From NCBI GenBank assembly GCA_910587305.1, contig CAJUKV010000089.1, forward strand, positions 1 through 8,329: 8,329 nt of DNA. Direction: 5' to 3'. A model generated the notes under the pieces. That model saw nothing but the letters and a program-made list of their open reading frames with translations, ran no database searches and was not told where the DNA came from. Position 1 is the first letter of the stretch. Each line of letters opens with the position of its first letter. Origin of the DNA: an uncultured Lachnospiraceae bacterium (lineage in GTDB: Bacteria > Bacillota > Clostridia > Lachnospirales > Lachnospiraceae). A program made the position numbers and the translations under genes. Shown here one piece after another: positions 1-6,714 of the stretch.

Positions 1-154
1 ATAATCCATTTTTAGCCTTTGGATAATCTTCCGTTTTAATCGTAATATTGTCGGTTAATGGAACTGAAATAAAACCATATCCTTTAGATTCTAATTCCGC
101 AACTATTAAATCTTTATTTTGTTTGTTATATTCATAAATAATAAATTTACTCAA
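1..154 (-). CDS. Unknown protein, N-terminal 51 residues, cut by window edge
   Basis: An open frame reads from a TTG codon at 154-152 to the window edge without a stop and begins (M)SKFIIYEYNKQNKD. The TTG is chosen because a good ribosome binding site (AAAGAGG, 170-164) lies 9 bases upstream and no ATG in the frame is similarly placed. It starts 14 bases after the stop of the 269-aa gene, so the two are probably co-transcribed and translationally linked. The visible part is hydrophilic, Lys/Glu/Asn-rich, with no signal peptide or membrane segment. I do not recognise the family. Base composition is AT-rich, like its upstream partner and unlike the recombinase genes. Confidence 0.6.
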   Translation of the reverse strand, partial: MSKFIIYEYNKQNKDLIVAELESKGYGFISVPLTDNITIKTEDYPKAKNGL

Positions 155-168
155 CTATTAGTACCTCT

Positions 169-978
169 TTAGAATCTAATATCTTGGACTATGGCAATTA
201 CATCTATATAATGAACACCATCTGCTACTTCTTCTTCATCATCACCTGCTATGTTGATGTCATATGTAGTATCATTTCCATCTGTTTGATTAGATAACTT
301 ATTCAATTTTCTATCTAATTCATTTTCATTGAAACATCCACGATAAATACCAACAATAGTAACTTTTCCAATTTCTAAATCCGAAATACTATACTGATTT
401 TCCATTTCATTTTCTGCTTGCATAGGAATCTTAATACAAATTTTCTCTTCCTTCCCATCCTTTGATTTCGGTAGTGTGCCTTCCAAAATATAAGAAGAAT
501 CTTTAAACATTACCTCTAACAAAGTGGATAGATTTACATTGCCAACACCATCAACTGCAATGTCACCTATTGCACCACTCAATAATGTTTTTGCACCTAA
601 AATATCATTTTCATTTTTTACTTTCAATGAAACATCTTTTAGCCTTATCAGACTTCCCATCTCTTTATTTTTTAGTTTCTGTATTTCTTTAGCTTTGTCA
701 TATATTCTATCTAAAGTAGTTGATTTTGTCATGATAACTTTCACTGTATCAATTACTTTACTCGATTTCTCTCCTGTCACTTCTCCACTGAAATCAAACT
801 TTGGCATATATTTCCCGATAAATGGAACTTTTGTTAAAGATGTTTCTTCAAAGTCTCCTTCCAAATGTCCTGACACAGTACCTTCTTTTTCTTTTGTCTT
901 ACTCTCTAGCACTTTATTGTCTACAAGCATTGCAATCTCATAAGCTTTTGTATAATTAATATAATAAATATTAAACAT
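169..978 (-). CDS. Uncharacterised 269-aa protein, possible cargo gene
   Basis: I do not recognise this protein's function. The frame can be extended to a TTG at 999, but GAGG (989-986) sits inside that extension. It is 7 bases from the ATG at 978 and only 4 from the ATG at 981, so I start at 978 (MFNIYYINYTK). The N-terminus resembles a beta strand followed by a helix (KAYEIAMLVDNK). Next comes a Gly/Lys-rich, probably exposed stretch (about residues 25-70, with GYxxx-poor, KVPFIGKYMPKFDFSG-type sequence), then helices rich in Lys/Glu (85-130). A more hydrophobic middle (LSGAIGDIAVDGVGNVNLS, about 130-150) precedes a beta-rich C-terminus ending in an acidic run (DDEEE) and HYIDVIAIV. There is no signal peptide, transmembrane helix or obvious catalytic motif. 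It lies 14 bases from the next gene downstream, suggesting a two-gene unit. AT-rich composition sets it apart from the recombinase operon and suggests a separate origin, such as cargo or flanking island DNA. Confidence 0.75.
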   Translation of the reverse strand: MFNIYYINYTKAYEIAMLVDNKVLESKTKEKEGTVSGHLEGDFEETSLTKVPFIGKYMPKFDFSGEVTGEKSSKVIDTVKVIMTKSTTLDRIYDKAKEIQKLKNKEMGSLIRLKDVSLKVKNENDILGAKTLLSGAIGDIAVDGVGNVNLSTLLEVMFKDSSYILEGTLPKSKDGKEEKICIKIPMQAENEMENQYSISDLEIGKVTIVGIYRGCFNENELDRKLNKLSNQTDGNDTTYDINIAGDDEEEVADGVHYIDVIAIVQDIRF

Positions 979-1196
979 CATTCTACCTCTTTCTCTCAAA
1001 ATTCAGCACCAATGACTACATAATTCTAGCACTTTCATTTTATCATAATACTTGTCATATTTTGAAGGCCTAAAAAATTTTCTCTATATTTAATAAATAA
1101 AAAACCTGAAATCAACTTTACAAATATTATAAGCCAATTAGATCAAATCGTTCAATACTTTATCTAAGATACATCTTATTTATTTTTTACAAATCC
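979..1196. other. AT-rich intergenic stretch
   Basis: About 220 bases without a plausible gene. The stretch separates the structured RNA region from the 269-aa gene and must hold that gene's promoter if it has its own. I see AT-rich -10-like strings near 1040-1050 on the minus strand but no convincing paired -35 box. A short near-palindrome (AAGAT-AC-ATCTT, about 1166-1177) lies just beyond the last RNA hairpin. No terminal inverted repeat matching the 8006-8101 region is visible here. Confidence 0.4.
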
Positions 1197-1534
1197 AAGA
1201 AAAGGGTATCAACCTCTATCCCAGTAATTCCAATCCCTTTTCTTGTAAAGTCTGAACTTACGGCTCTACGTTAGGAAACGGGTCTCGCCAATCTATGCTT
1301 TCCCCGCAAGCGGGCAAAGCATGAACAGATTGTCTCACCCTTCCCGTTCCGCTTTGCTCCACTATTAAGGAAATTGTTCCTGCCAGCAGAAACAATTTGT
1401 CCTTGCGGACAACCTTAATCAGGGCCATAAAGAATATGGGAATCGTCCACTGGACAATCCCCACATTTTTTATTTGAGATGCGCTCGACCCGTTGGGAAC
1501 TTTGATTCAGTCTTTTCTTTCAAACAAAGTTTCC
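1197..1534 (-). ncRNA. Candidate structured non-coding RNA, about 340 nt
   Basis: The region between the HA-repeat gene and the AT-rich block folds into a dense set of helices when read on the minus strand. P1 is 1534-1525 with 1504-1496 (one bulge). P2 is 1462-1452 with 1448-1438 (11 pairs including two G-U, 3-nt loop). A helix 1419-1413/1370-1364 (AUUAAGG/CCUUAAU) closes a three-way junction holding UUGUCC-GCAA-GGACAA (1412-1397) and a 10-pair hairpin (1396-1387/1382-1373, CUGG loop). A helix 1350-1343/1282-1274 encloses 1332-1327/1294-1289, then 1322-1316/1301-1295, then CCCG-CUUG-CGGG (1314-1303). Next is a small hairpin at 1261-1245. Last is a 10-pair stem 1244-1235/1206-1197 with a 28-nt loop. 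GNRA and CUUG loops appear only on this strand, which supports minus as the sense strand, the same as the operon. No promoter or U-tract terminator was identified, so ends are approximate. It resembles no RNA family I can name. A chance of unrelated dyads remains, but the density is high. Confidence 0.6.
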
Positions 1535-1556
1535 GCTTATAAGAATATAACACTTC

Positions 1557-2462
1557 TCACTTGATATGTATGCTGAACTTAAATCCAGTTCTTCTAAGGT
1601 CTCTCTCCTGCTCCGCTGTCAGACTTCCATTTGCATACTGTTCAATCACATTTTTTACTCTCTCCCCAAGGGCAAAATTTTTATATCTATAATTTTTCCC
1701 AATCACAAAGGGTTTCTCCGTCTTCCTGATGCACTCCCTTAAAAACCCAATAAACCAATCCCATTCAGCATTTTTTAAATCTTCCCAAAACATCCCTATG
1801 TCTTCCAGCATATCAATCTTTTCATCACTGATTTCATATCTTGATAATCCAAGATATCTGTTTCTCTGCTCTTGAATCCATTTTCCAAGTTCAAACCCAT
1901 CAAGAGCAACATACTTCTTAGGAACAAACAAATGTCCATTTTTCTCATAATACTGTCTGGCATAACCATATGCCATATCCCATTCAGCTACTTTCTTTGG
2001 CTTTATCCATTGAATCCCCATATCTTCAAGCCGCCCTATCTGGTATGGCGAAAGTTCACCCAATTTATAGGATTTCTTCTGATGATGCACCCACTGGAAC
2101 ATATTTACCCCATCATGGAACAGGGTTGTATTCGGCATGGACAGCGTGCCATGCTCCCTGTAATACTTTTCTGCTTCATCCGCCCTGTCAAGCCATATGC
2201 CAAGCTCTTTTTGCGGCGAATCCGCAAGGGGCATTTTAATCTTTAGCAGGAATCTGATATCCTCTTCCTCCAGCCTGTTCTGGCTGTAAGCATCCTGCAG
2301 ATCCGCCCATACCCTGCCAAGCGCATATCCTCCCTCTGTTATATATTCTTCTGGAATATACAGGAACTTCTTTATATTCTGGCATCCAAGTGTCATAATA
2401 TAAAACGCTGCCTCATACGATAATTTATTTCTGTCTTCCTCGTTCTTTATGTCAAACTGCAT
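1557..2462 (-). CDS. HA (helicase-associated) repeat protein, no helicase domain
   Basis: A 301-aa protein built almost wholly from four tandem repeats of the helicase-associated (HA) type, at about residues 15-78, 93-152, 160-226 and 233-296. Each shows the family pattern: an aromatic/acidic helix (EWDxxYGYxxxYYEKNGH), a xVPxxY segment, LGxWxxxQRxxYxxG, then LsxeqixxLexxGmxW. The clearest copies are the second and third. HA domains are small helical modules found appended to helicases or in standalone arrays and are thought to bind nucleic acid. The enzymatic helicase part is absent here, so this is likely a binding protein. The frame extends to a TTG at 2468, but AAGGA (about 10 bases upstream) favours the ATG at 2462. 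It lies 170 bases downstream of D on the same strand, with its own leader hairpin. It is immediately followed (23 bases) by the structured RNA candidate, which makes that RNA a possible ligand. That link is inference. Confidence 0.8.
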   Translation of the reverse strand: MQFDIKNEEDRNKLSYEAAFYIMTLGCQNIKKFLYIPEEYITEGGYALGRVWADLQDAYSQNRLEEEDIRFLLKIKMPLADSPQKELGIWLDRADEAEKYYREHGTLSMPNTTLFHDGVNMFQWVHHQKKSYKLGELSPYQIGRLEDMGIQWIKPKKVAEWDMAYGYARQYYEKNGHLFVPKKYVALDGFELGKWIQEQRNRYLGLSRYEISDEKIDMLEDIGMFWEDLKNAEWDWFIGFLRECIRKTEKPFVIGKNYRYKNFALGERVKNVIEQYANGSLTAEQERDLRRTGFKFSIHIK

Positions 2463-2496
2463 ATGCAATCTATCCTTTCTTTCTCATTTGATATTG

Positions 2497-2524
2497 AGGC
2501 AGTTCGTTATACCCGCAACTGCCT
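2497..2524 (-). promoter_or_regulatory. Leader stem-loop upstream of the HA-repeat gene
   Basis: A perfect 8-bp inverted repeat AGGCAGTT/AACTGCCT with a 12-base loop lies 34 bases before the HA gene's ATG, inside the 170-base gap after D. No run of T follows on the minus strand, so it does not look like an intrinsic terminator. It could be an operator, an RNA element controlling translation, or a processing site. The rest of the gap is AT-rich with repeated GTTAT words and a weaker dyad (ATAAAAT/ATTTTAT, around 2553-2574). I could not assign a clear promoter. Confidence 0.45.
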
Positions 2525-2632
2525 ATCCGTTTATTTATGTTATTTCATGGCATAAAATGTCATAATATTTTATTCTTTTTTATATTGTGTTATATTTCGT
2601 TATCTTTAATCTTGATTACTACCTGTTAATAT

Positions 2633-3211
2633 TTACAGTAGCAGCCTCTCCGCCCTACTTTTAAATTCCTCCATATTCTGCGGAGTAAGTTCAATGATAT
2701 TGCTCTTAATCCCTCTTTCTTTCCGCACATTGGGATTCCCCGAATCAATGGTCAATTGATTAATCTCGTCAAATAATGCTTCAATCTTTTTCTCTTTTTC
2801 TTTGATGATGTATTCCAGTTCCTCTATCTTATTTTCATAATCCCTCTGCATCACCTTTGCCGCTAACTCCGCATCCTGATATTTGCTTAAGTTTCTCACC
2901 ATATCAAGCAGGGATTCAATCTGTGCTGCCAGCTTCTTTTCATCCCCCTTGCAGGAAACCAGTATCTGCTCCGCAGATGGGAATGGGCTGGTTCCTGTCC
3001 TTGCAATATTTACCTTCTGGATTTCCCTGTTAATCTTATTAATCTCATCCATCATATTGTAAGACCAGACATGCCTTTTAATCCCTGTGGCTTCTTCCAG
3101 CTCATAAAGCTTCACTGTTTTATTCGGGTTATCTTCTGTATATTGGAGCAGTATTTCCAATAACTGCTCACGGGTATATTGGGCGGGTCTGCCGCCCCTG
3201 TTATTTTTCAT
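2633..3211 (-). CDS. TnpC-like HTH/coiled-coil accessory protein (D)
   Basis: A 192-aa protein in the place of Tn554 tnpC (about 125 aa in Tn554). It starts GGRPAQYTREQLLEIL. Residues about 13-50 look like a helix-turn-helix or winged-helix domain (KLYELEEATGIKRHVW as the recognition part). Residues about 93-155 form a long charged coiled coil (IEELEYIIKEKEKKIEALFDEI), and the tail is Arg/Glu-rich. It has no recombinase catalytic motif. TnpC-type proteins are non-catalytic DNA-binding partners that influence transposition efficiency or orientation, and the same role is inferred here. The start codon overlaps the stop of C by 4 bases (ATGA type), and a GGAGG lies about 13 bases upstream inside C, so it is translationally coupled. 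I see no hairpin-plus-T terminator after its stop, so transcription may continue into the HA gene. Confidence 0.75.
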   Translation of the reverse strand: MKNNRGGRPAQYTREQLLEILLQYTEDNPNKTVKLYELEEATGIKRHVWSYNMMDEINKINREIQKVNIARTGTSPFPSAEQILVSCKGDEKKLAAQIESLLDMVRNLSKYQDAELAAKVMQRDYENKIEELEYIIKEKEKKIEALFDEINQLTIDSGNPNVRKERGIKSNIIELTPQNMEEFKSRAERLLL

Positions 3212-4863
3212 CCGCTTTCTTCTCCCTCCTTATATTTGTACGAATCTATAAATATCTTCTGATTTATCAGCGCCCCAAGTTGCAGGGCGTCCTGCTTTAT
3301 GGCCCTGTCATCCCTGTTGGCATTCTGTGCGAGAAATTCCTTTAATTCCTTTTTAATCATCTCCATATCCCTCTCATTTTCTTCTTCATAAGCAGCAAGG
3401 TAATCCTCCGAGACATTTTCAGGCAGAAAATACTGGCAGAAAAGGCAGCTTCTATGGCTGCAGTCATAGGGGACATTCTGGGAACGGCATCTCCCCTGCC
3501 CGCCTGCCACTTTGGGAAGCTTGTAATAATCCGCCCCAAGCAGGTCTTTTCTGATAACGTTCCCCGCACTTCCTGCATCATGGTTAAAATGGTTCTGCTT
3601 CATCATGCCGTTTCTTTTCATAAATTGGTTGAGGGCATATGTCTTTGACGTGGCGAAGGTTTCAAGATGGGAATAGTAGCCGACCTGTGCATCAAGGGTA
3701 TGGTGTCCTGCAAGCTGGGCGATATAAATAGGGTTTACCCCCTGCATCATCATGTTCATAATCGCAAGATGTCTTGTATCACCATAATAGATGTGCGGCA
3801 ATTCCCCTTCTTTTGTCTCTTTTCCCTTAATCACTTTATAATGGTACTTTCCTTCCACAACTTCCTTCTCGAATATTTTATAATATTTGTTCATCTTTTC
3901 CGTGGTAAACTTCTGCCTTGTGTTAAGCACCAGATTCCTGTAAATGACATCACAGGTTGGCGGTGACAGCAGATACTTACAGTCATCAATCTTTTTGCAG
4001 TAAGTTATATAATCATGGAGCAGGGTATACAGCTCTTCATTGATTTCAAAATCCTTTACAATATCCCCTGAGATAAAGTTCTTATCAAGCTCCGTCTTCT
4101 GCCTTTCGATTTTAAGAAAATACCTCCCATCCCTCTCAAACACGCAGTCCCTTTTCAGGTTATAAAGCTCCACAGGCCTTGTGGGGATGACTGTCGTAAG
4201 CTTCCACCACAGCACGATTGGAAACAGCCTGTATCTGTCTTCCGTGCCCTTTACGCTGTTCCAGTAATCATCAACGATTCTGTCAAAAGTAAGCACCGCT
4301 TTAAAGTCTGGAAGCTTTCTGTAGCTGTTTTCCATTTTCGTGATATTTTTTACAACATAAAAGTAAGTTTCCGCATTTTCCAGATTGCAGAAAGCAAGGA
4401 ACTCCTTCACGGAAATGATCTCACGCTTCTTATTTTCATTCCACATGCTTAAGGTATCCTGATAATCCTTTACATGGTCAGGGTTCATACAGTCTGTATC
4501 CTCCAGAAAATGCCTGATATGCATAAGCCTCTTTTTCACAGTTGTAAGGGAGCTTTTCTGAACGAAGAGTTTAACCAGTATGTAATTTTTCATAGCTGAA
4601 TTAATCTTTGGATATGCTTCAAAGGTAAAATACAATCTCCTTGTAGCGCTGTCCTTATCCGCAAAGCATATCCATTCATTATTTTCATAATTATCATTTA
4701 TAAGGACGCCCTCTTCTTTCAGTTCGTCAAAATACTTTCTGTACTCTTTCTCTTCAAAAGAGTTTTCCATCTTATGTTTAATCAAAAGGTATTCCGTATC
4801 ATTTTCTTCTATGTACTGCCTTACTGACATCCCTGAATCAATCAGGCTGTTATCTTTTGTCAT
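3208..4863 (-). CDS. Tyrosine recombinase C (third transposase), with zinc-binding-like tail
   Basis: A 551-aa site-specific recombinase of the phage-integrase fold. The first 150-200 residues form the core DNA-binding region. The catalytic domain shows Arg229 (IPTRPVELYNLKRD), a candidate beta-hairpin Lys256 (KIERQKTELD), Arg364 (YGDTRHLAI), His387 (LAGHHTLDAQ) and the nucleophile Tyr397 (GYYSHL). The first His of the usual HxxR is Gly361 here. Beyond the catalytic domain is a Cys cluster (Cys459, Cys468, His470, Cys473, Cys476) that looks metal-binding, then a Glu/Lys-rich helical tail (485-540). The end of B shares the CxxC[QR]Y..P signature. The product should cut and rejoin DNA through a 3'-phosphotyrosine link, together with A and B. 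The start at 4863 overlaps B by 14 bases and has GGAGG 9 bases upstream. Length and the Cys cluster are longer than phage integrases and closer to Tn554 TnpB-like proteins. Confidence 0.87.
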   Translation of the reverse strand: MTKDNSLIDSGMSVRQYIEENDTEYLLIKHKMENSFEEKEYRKYFDELKEEGVLINDNYENNEWICFADKDSATRRLYFTFEAYPKINSAMKNYILVKLFVQKSSLTTVKKRLMHIRHFLEDTDCMNPDHVKDYQDTLSMWNENKKREIISVKEFLAFCNLENAETYFYVVKNITKMENSYRKLPDFKAVLTFDRIVDDYWNSVKGTEDRYRLFPIVLWWKLTTVIPTRPVELYNLKRDCVFERDGRYFLKIERQKTELDKNFISGDIVKDFEINEELYTLLHDYITYCKKIDDCKYLLSPPTCDVIYRNLVLNTRQKFTTEKMNKYYKIFEKEVVEGKYHYKVIKGKETKEGELPHIYYGDTRHLAIMNMMMQGVNPIYIAQLAGHHTLDAQVGYYSHLETFATSKTYALNQFMKRNGMMKQNHFNHDAGSAGNVIRKDLLGADYYKLPKVAGGQGRCRSQNVPYDCSHRSCLFCQYFLPENVSEDYLAAYEEENERDMEMIKKELKEFLAQNANRDDRAIKQDALQLGALINQKIFIDSYKYKEGEESG

Positions 4864-6712
4864 TCTGTAATTCCTCCAAAAAAATCATATTGGGCGACTG
4901 TTCCCGTATCAGTTCGTTGATTTCTTCCTGATCGATATAAGTCTCTATATATTCATATCCCATCTCTTTAACTGCCTCCTTTACAAGCAGGATAAGTCTG
5001 CCGATCTGGTAGGTCAGCCTGATGCGGTCCACCCTGTATTCTTCTGCAGTCCTGCCAAGCTCTGCCAGCAGCCTTTTCAGTTCCCCTCCCACCAGCATCA
5101 GCGAAAATGTGGTAGGGATGGAATACCTGCACAGGATACAGTTATTTTCGACAGGCTTCGGGCATCTGCCGTTCATCAGGCAGTAAACATCATTTGTTTT
5201 ACTTAAAAGCTCCCCATTAAGGAGTTTTCCTGCTTTTTCTTTTATCTCATCTTCACGCCATGAATAAATTTCTTCAAACAATGCATCCCTCTCAACAGCA
5301 ATCGCTTCCAGTACCCCTGAAATTCCCTCCGCTTTCTGCAAAGGGATGTTCTTTCTCATCTCTGCAATCAGGCTTGTATTTTCCCTGAAAGTCGGCTTTT
5401 CTTCCCCTGCCGCAGCAAGGAGCCTGTGGTATACCTCCCCAAAAGCTCCCCTGTCGATAATCTGTTTCCCTATATTAAGGGTTTCCCTTTCATCATAGGT
5501 GGAGCGGAGATAAACCGTTGTGGTATCGCCGTTTCCCATCATGTTAGTTTTATGGGATCTGATATAGGAAGTGAGAAAAGCCGCCTGTCCAGACAATGCA
5601 TTTATTTCACTTGTTTTTTCATTGAAGAAAGATAACAATGTCCTGTTGGCTTTCAGGCTGGAAAAAGGCGTTTCCAGATGAAACAGGCGGGCAGCCCTCT
5701 TGTTGTCCACATTAAATTTCCCAAGTAGTATCGTATCGCCGCTTTTTCTCCGCCATTGTTCGCAGATAATAAAAGCGATGGCTGTCGGTATCAGCGCAAT
5801 CTGGTGGATATTGAAATGCTTCCTTGCCCCTGTCTTCTGGACGCAGTACTGCTCCACGGCCAGTTTCACACAGTTAATGATCCGCTGTGCATCCGCAAGG
5901 GTGAAAGCATGGCTGCCAAACCATTCCTGGGTGTACATTTCCACATCCCCAAGTATGTCCAGCGCGGGGATATCCAGGATATCAGCCTTCCTCCATGCAA
6001 GCGATAGATGCAGAACCACATACAGCCAGTATTTTGCGAAGATATGGCTTTCATAGGCATGGTCAATATTCGCATCAACATCACAGAACAGGTTAATAAA
6101 GGAAACCCATTCTTCGGGGGAATAGAAATCATCCTCCTCTTTGATCCGCTCTTTTTTAAGCAGGGTCACTTCCACATCAAAACGGCATTTCTCTGGAATC
6201 TGTGCATAAATATATTTGAGGAACCAGACTGCATACTGCTTCTGCGTACTGGAAAACGTCTTATCCTTCATCAGCTCCACAAGCTCCATATCGGAATATT
6301 CCATAATCTCCTTATCCATCAATGACAGCATCACCGACAATGCCGCAAAGGAATGTGTCATCCTTGCCATCTGCCCCTGCCTGCCGTCAACAAATATCCT
6401 GATATACGTCTGGTGCAGTGCAATCGTCTCAGGGAAAGCCTCCCTCTGCCTTTTGGGTAATGTCTTAAGCAGGAGGTCATACTTTTTCCATAGATTCTTT
6501 TCTTTTAAGGCTTTTTTCTGCAGACGCAGAATCTCTATGATCTCTTCGCATTCCTGTTCTTTGTCCTGCGTCATAATAGAATAATCCCCGTTTCTTTCCA
6601 CTGTCTGAAATCCTTTCAGCCGTTTCATTAAACTCTGATTGTCAAGGCTAAGCCGCTTCTTTTCTTTTTTATAATACTGCTTCCTGAGCTCTTCAAAGGA
6701 AAGTTCCTCCAT
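4850..6712 (-). CDS. Divergent tyrosine recombinase B (TnpB-like), with zinc-binding-like motif
   Basis: A 620-aa protein similar in size and position to Tn554 TnpB (about 630 aa). The recombinase fold is recognisable but worn. Arg241 (LAWRKADILDI) matches the first catalytic Arg. Tyr401 in NMMGNGDTTTVYLRS fits the nucleophile after the usual LGHxxxxTTxxY box, with Asn394 in place of His. The HxxR box is not clear; Arg357 (LKANRTLLSF) is the best candidate, but it is further from the Tyr box than normal. Near the C-terminus Cys511, Cys517, Cys525 and Cys528 form a CX5C-X7-CX2C cluster matching the CxxC[QR]Y..P end of C. The N-terminus (1-75) is highly charged and likely helical. It starts 2 bases after the stop of A, with the AGGAGG-type site inside the end of A, and overlaps C, so A, B and C are probably made in fixed proportion. 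It may be a catalytically weak or structural partner. Confidence 0.82.
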   Translation of the reverse strand: MEELSFEELRKQYYKKEKKRLSLDNQSLMKRLKGFQTVERNGDYSIMTQDKEQECEEIIEILRLQKKALKEKNLWKKYDLLLKTLPKRQREAFPETIALHQTYIRIFVDGRQGQMARMTHSFAALSVMLSLMDKEIMEYSDMELVELMKDKTFSSTQKQYAVWFLKYIYAQIPEKCRFDVEVTLLKKERIKEEDDFYSPEEWVSFINLFCDVDANIDHAYESHIFAKYWLYVVLHLSLAWRKADILDIPALDILGDVEMYTQEWFGSHAFTLADAQRIINCVKLAVEQYCVQKTGARKHFNIHQIALIPTAIAFIICEQWRRKSGDTILLGKFNVDNKRAARLFHLETPFSSLKANRTLLSFFNEKTSEINALSGQAAFLTSYIRSHKTNMMGNGDTTTVYLRSTYDERETLNIGKQIIDRGAFGEVYHRLLAAAGEEKPTFRENTSLIAEMRKNIPLQKAEGISGVLEAIAVERDALFEEIYSWREDEIKEKAGKLLNGELLSKTNDVYCLMNGRCPKPVENNCILCRYSIPTTFSLMLVGGELKRLLAELGRTAEEYRVDRIRLTYQIGRLILLVKEAVKEMGYEYIETYIDQEEINELIREQSPNMIFLEELQNDKR

Positions 6713-6714
6713 AT

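Noticed and set aside
524..943. 139-residue plus-strand open frame
   Set aside because: It runs opposite the better supported 269-aa gene, has no ribosome binding site and its Ser/Phe/Leu-rich sequence is typical of an antisense shadow.
979..992. ATTCTACC as a copy of the recombinase motif near the left side
   Set aside because: On the sense strand this is simply the GAGGTAGAATG ribosome-binding region of the 269-aa gene; no partner copy is nearby.
1018..1025. Direct repeat ATAATTCT also present near 8139-8150, as possible target duplication
   Set aside because: Only 8 bases in very AT-rich DNA, not at either plausible element end, and Tn554-type elements do not make target duplications.
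1197..1244. Intrinsic terminator for the HA gene or for the plus strand
   Set aside because: Stem is good but the loop is 28 bases and no run of T follows on either strand.
1258..1464. 68-residue minus-strand open frame starting at a GTG
   Set aside because: It has no ribosome binding site, lies wholly inside the helices of the RNA candidate, and its reading is explained by stem-forming repeats. An overlapping ATG at 1465 gives only a 15-codon peptide. I cannot exclude a small protein, but RNA explains the sequence better.
1197..1534. Group II intron or IscB/TnpB-type guide RNA
   Set aside because: No GUGYG-type 5' end, no convincing domain V, no reverse transcriptase, and no IscB or OrfB-type nuclease in the window.
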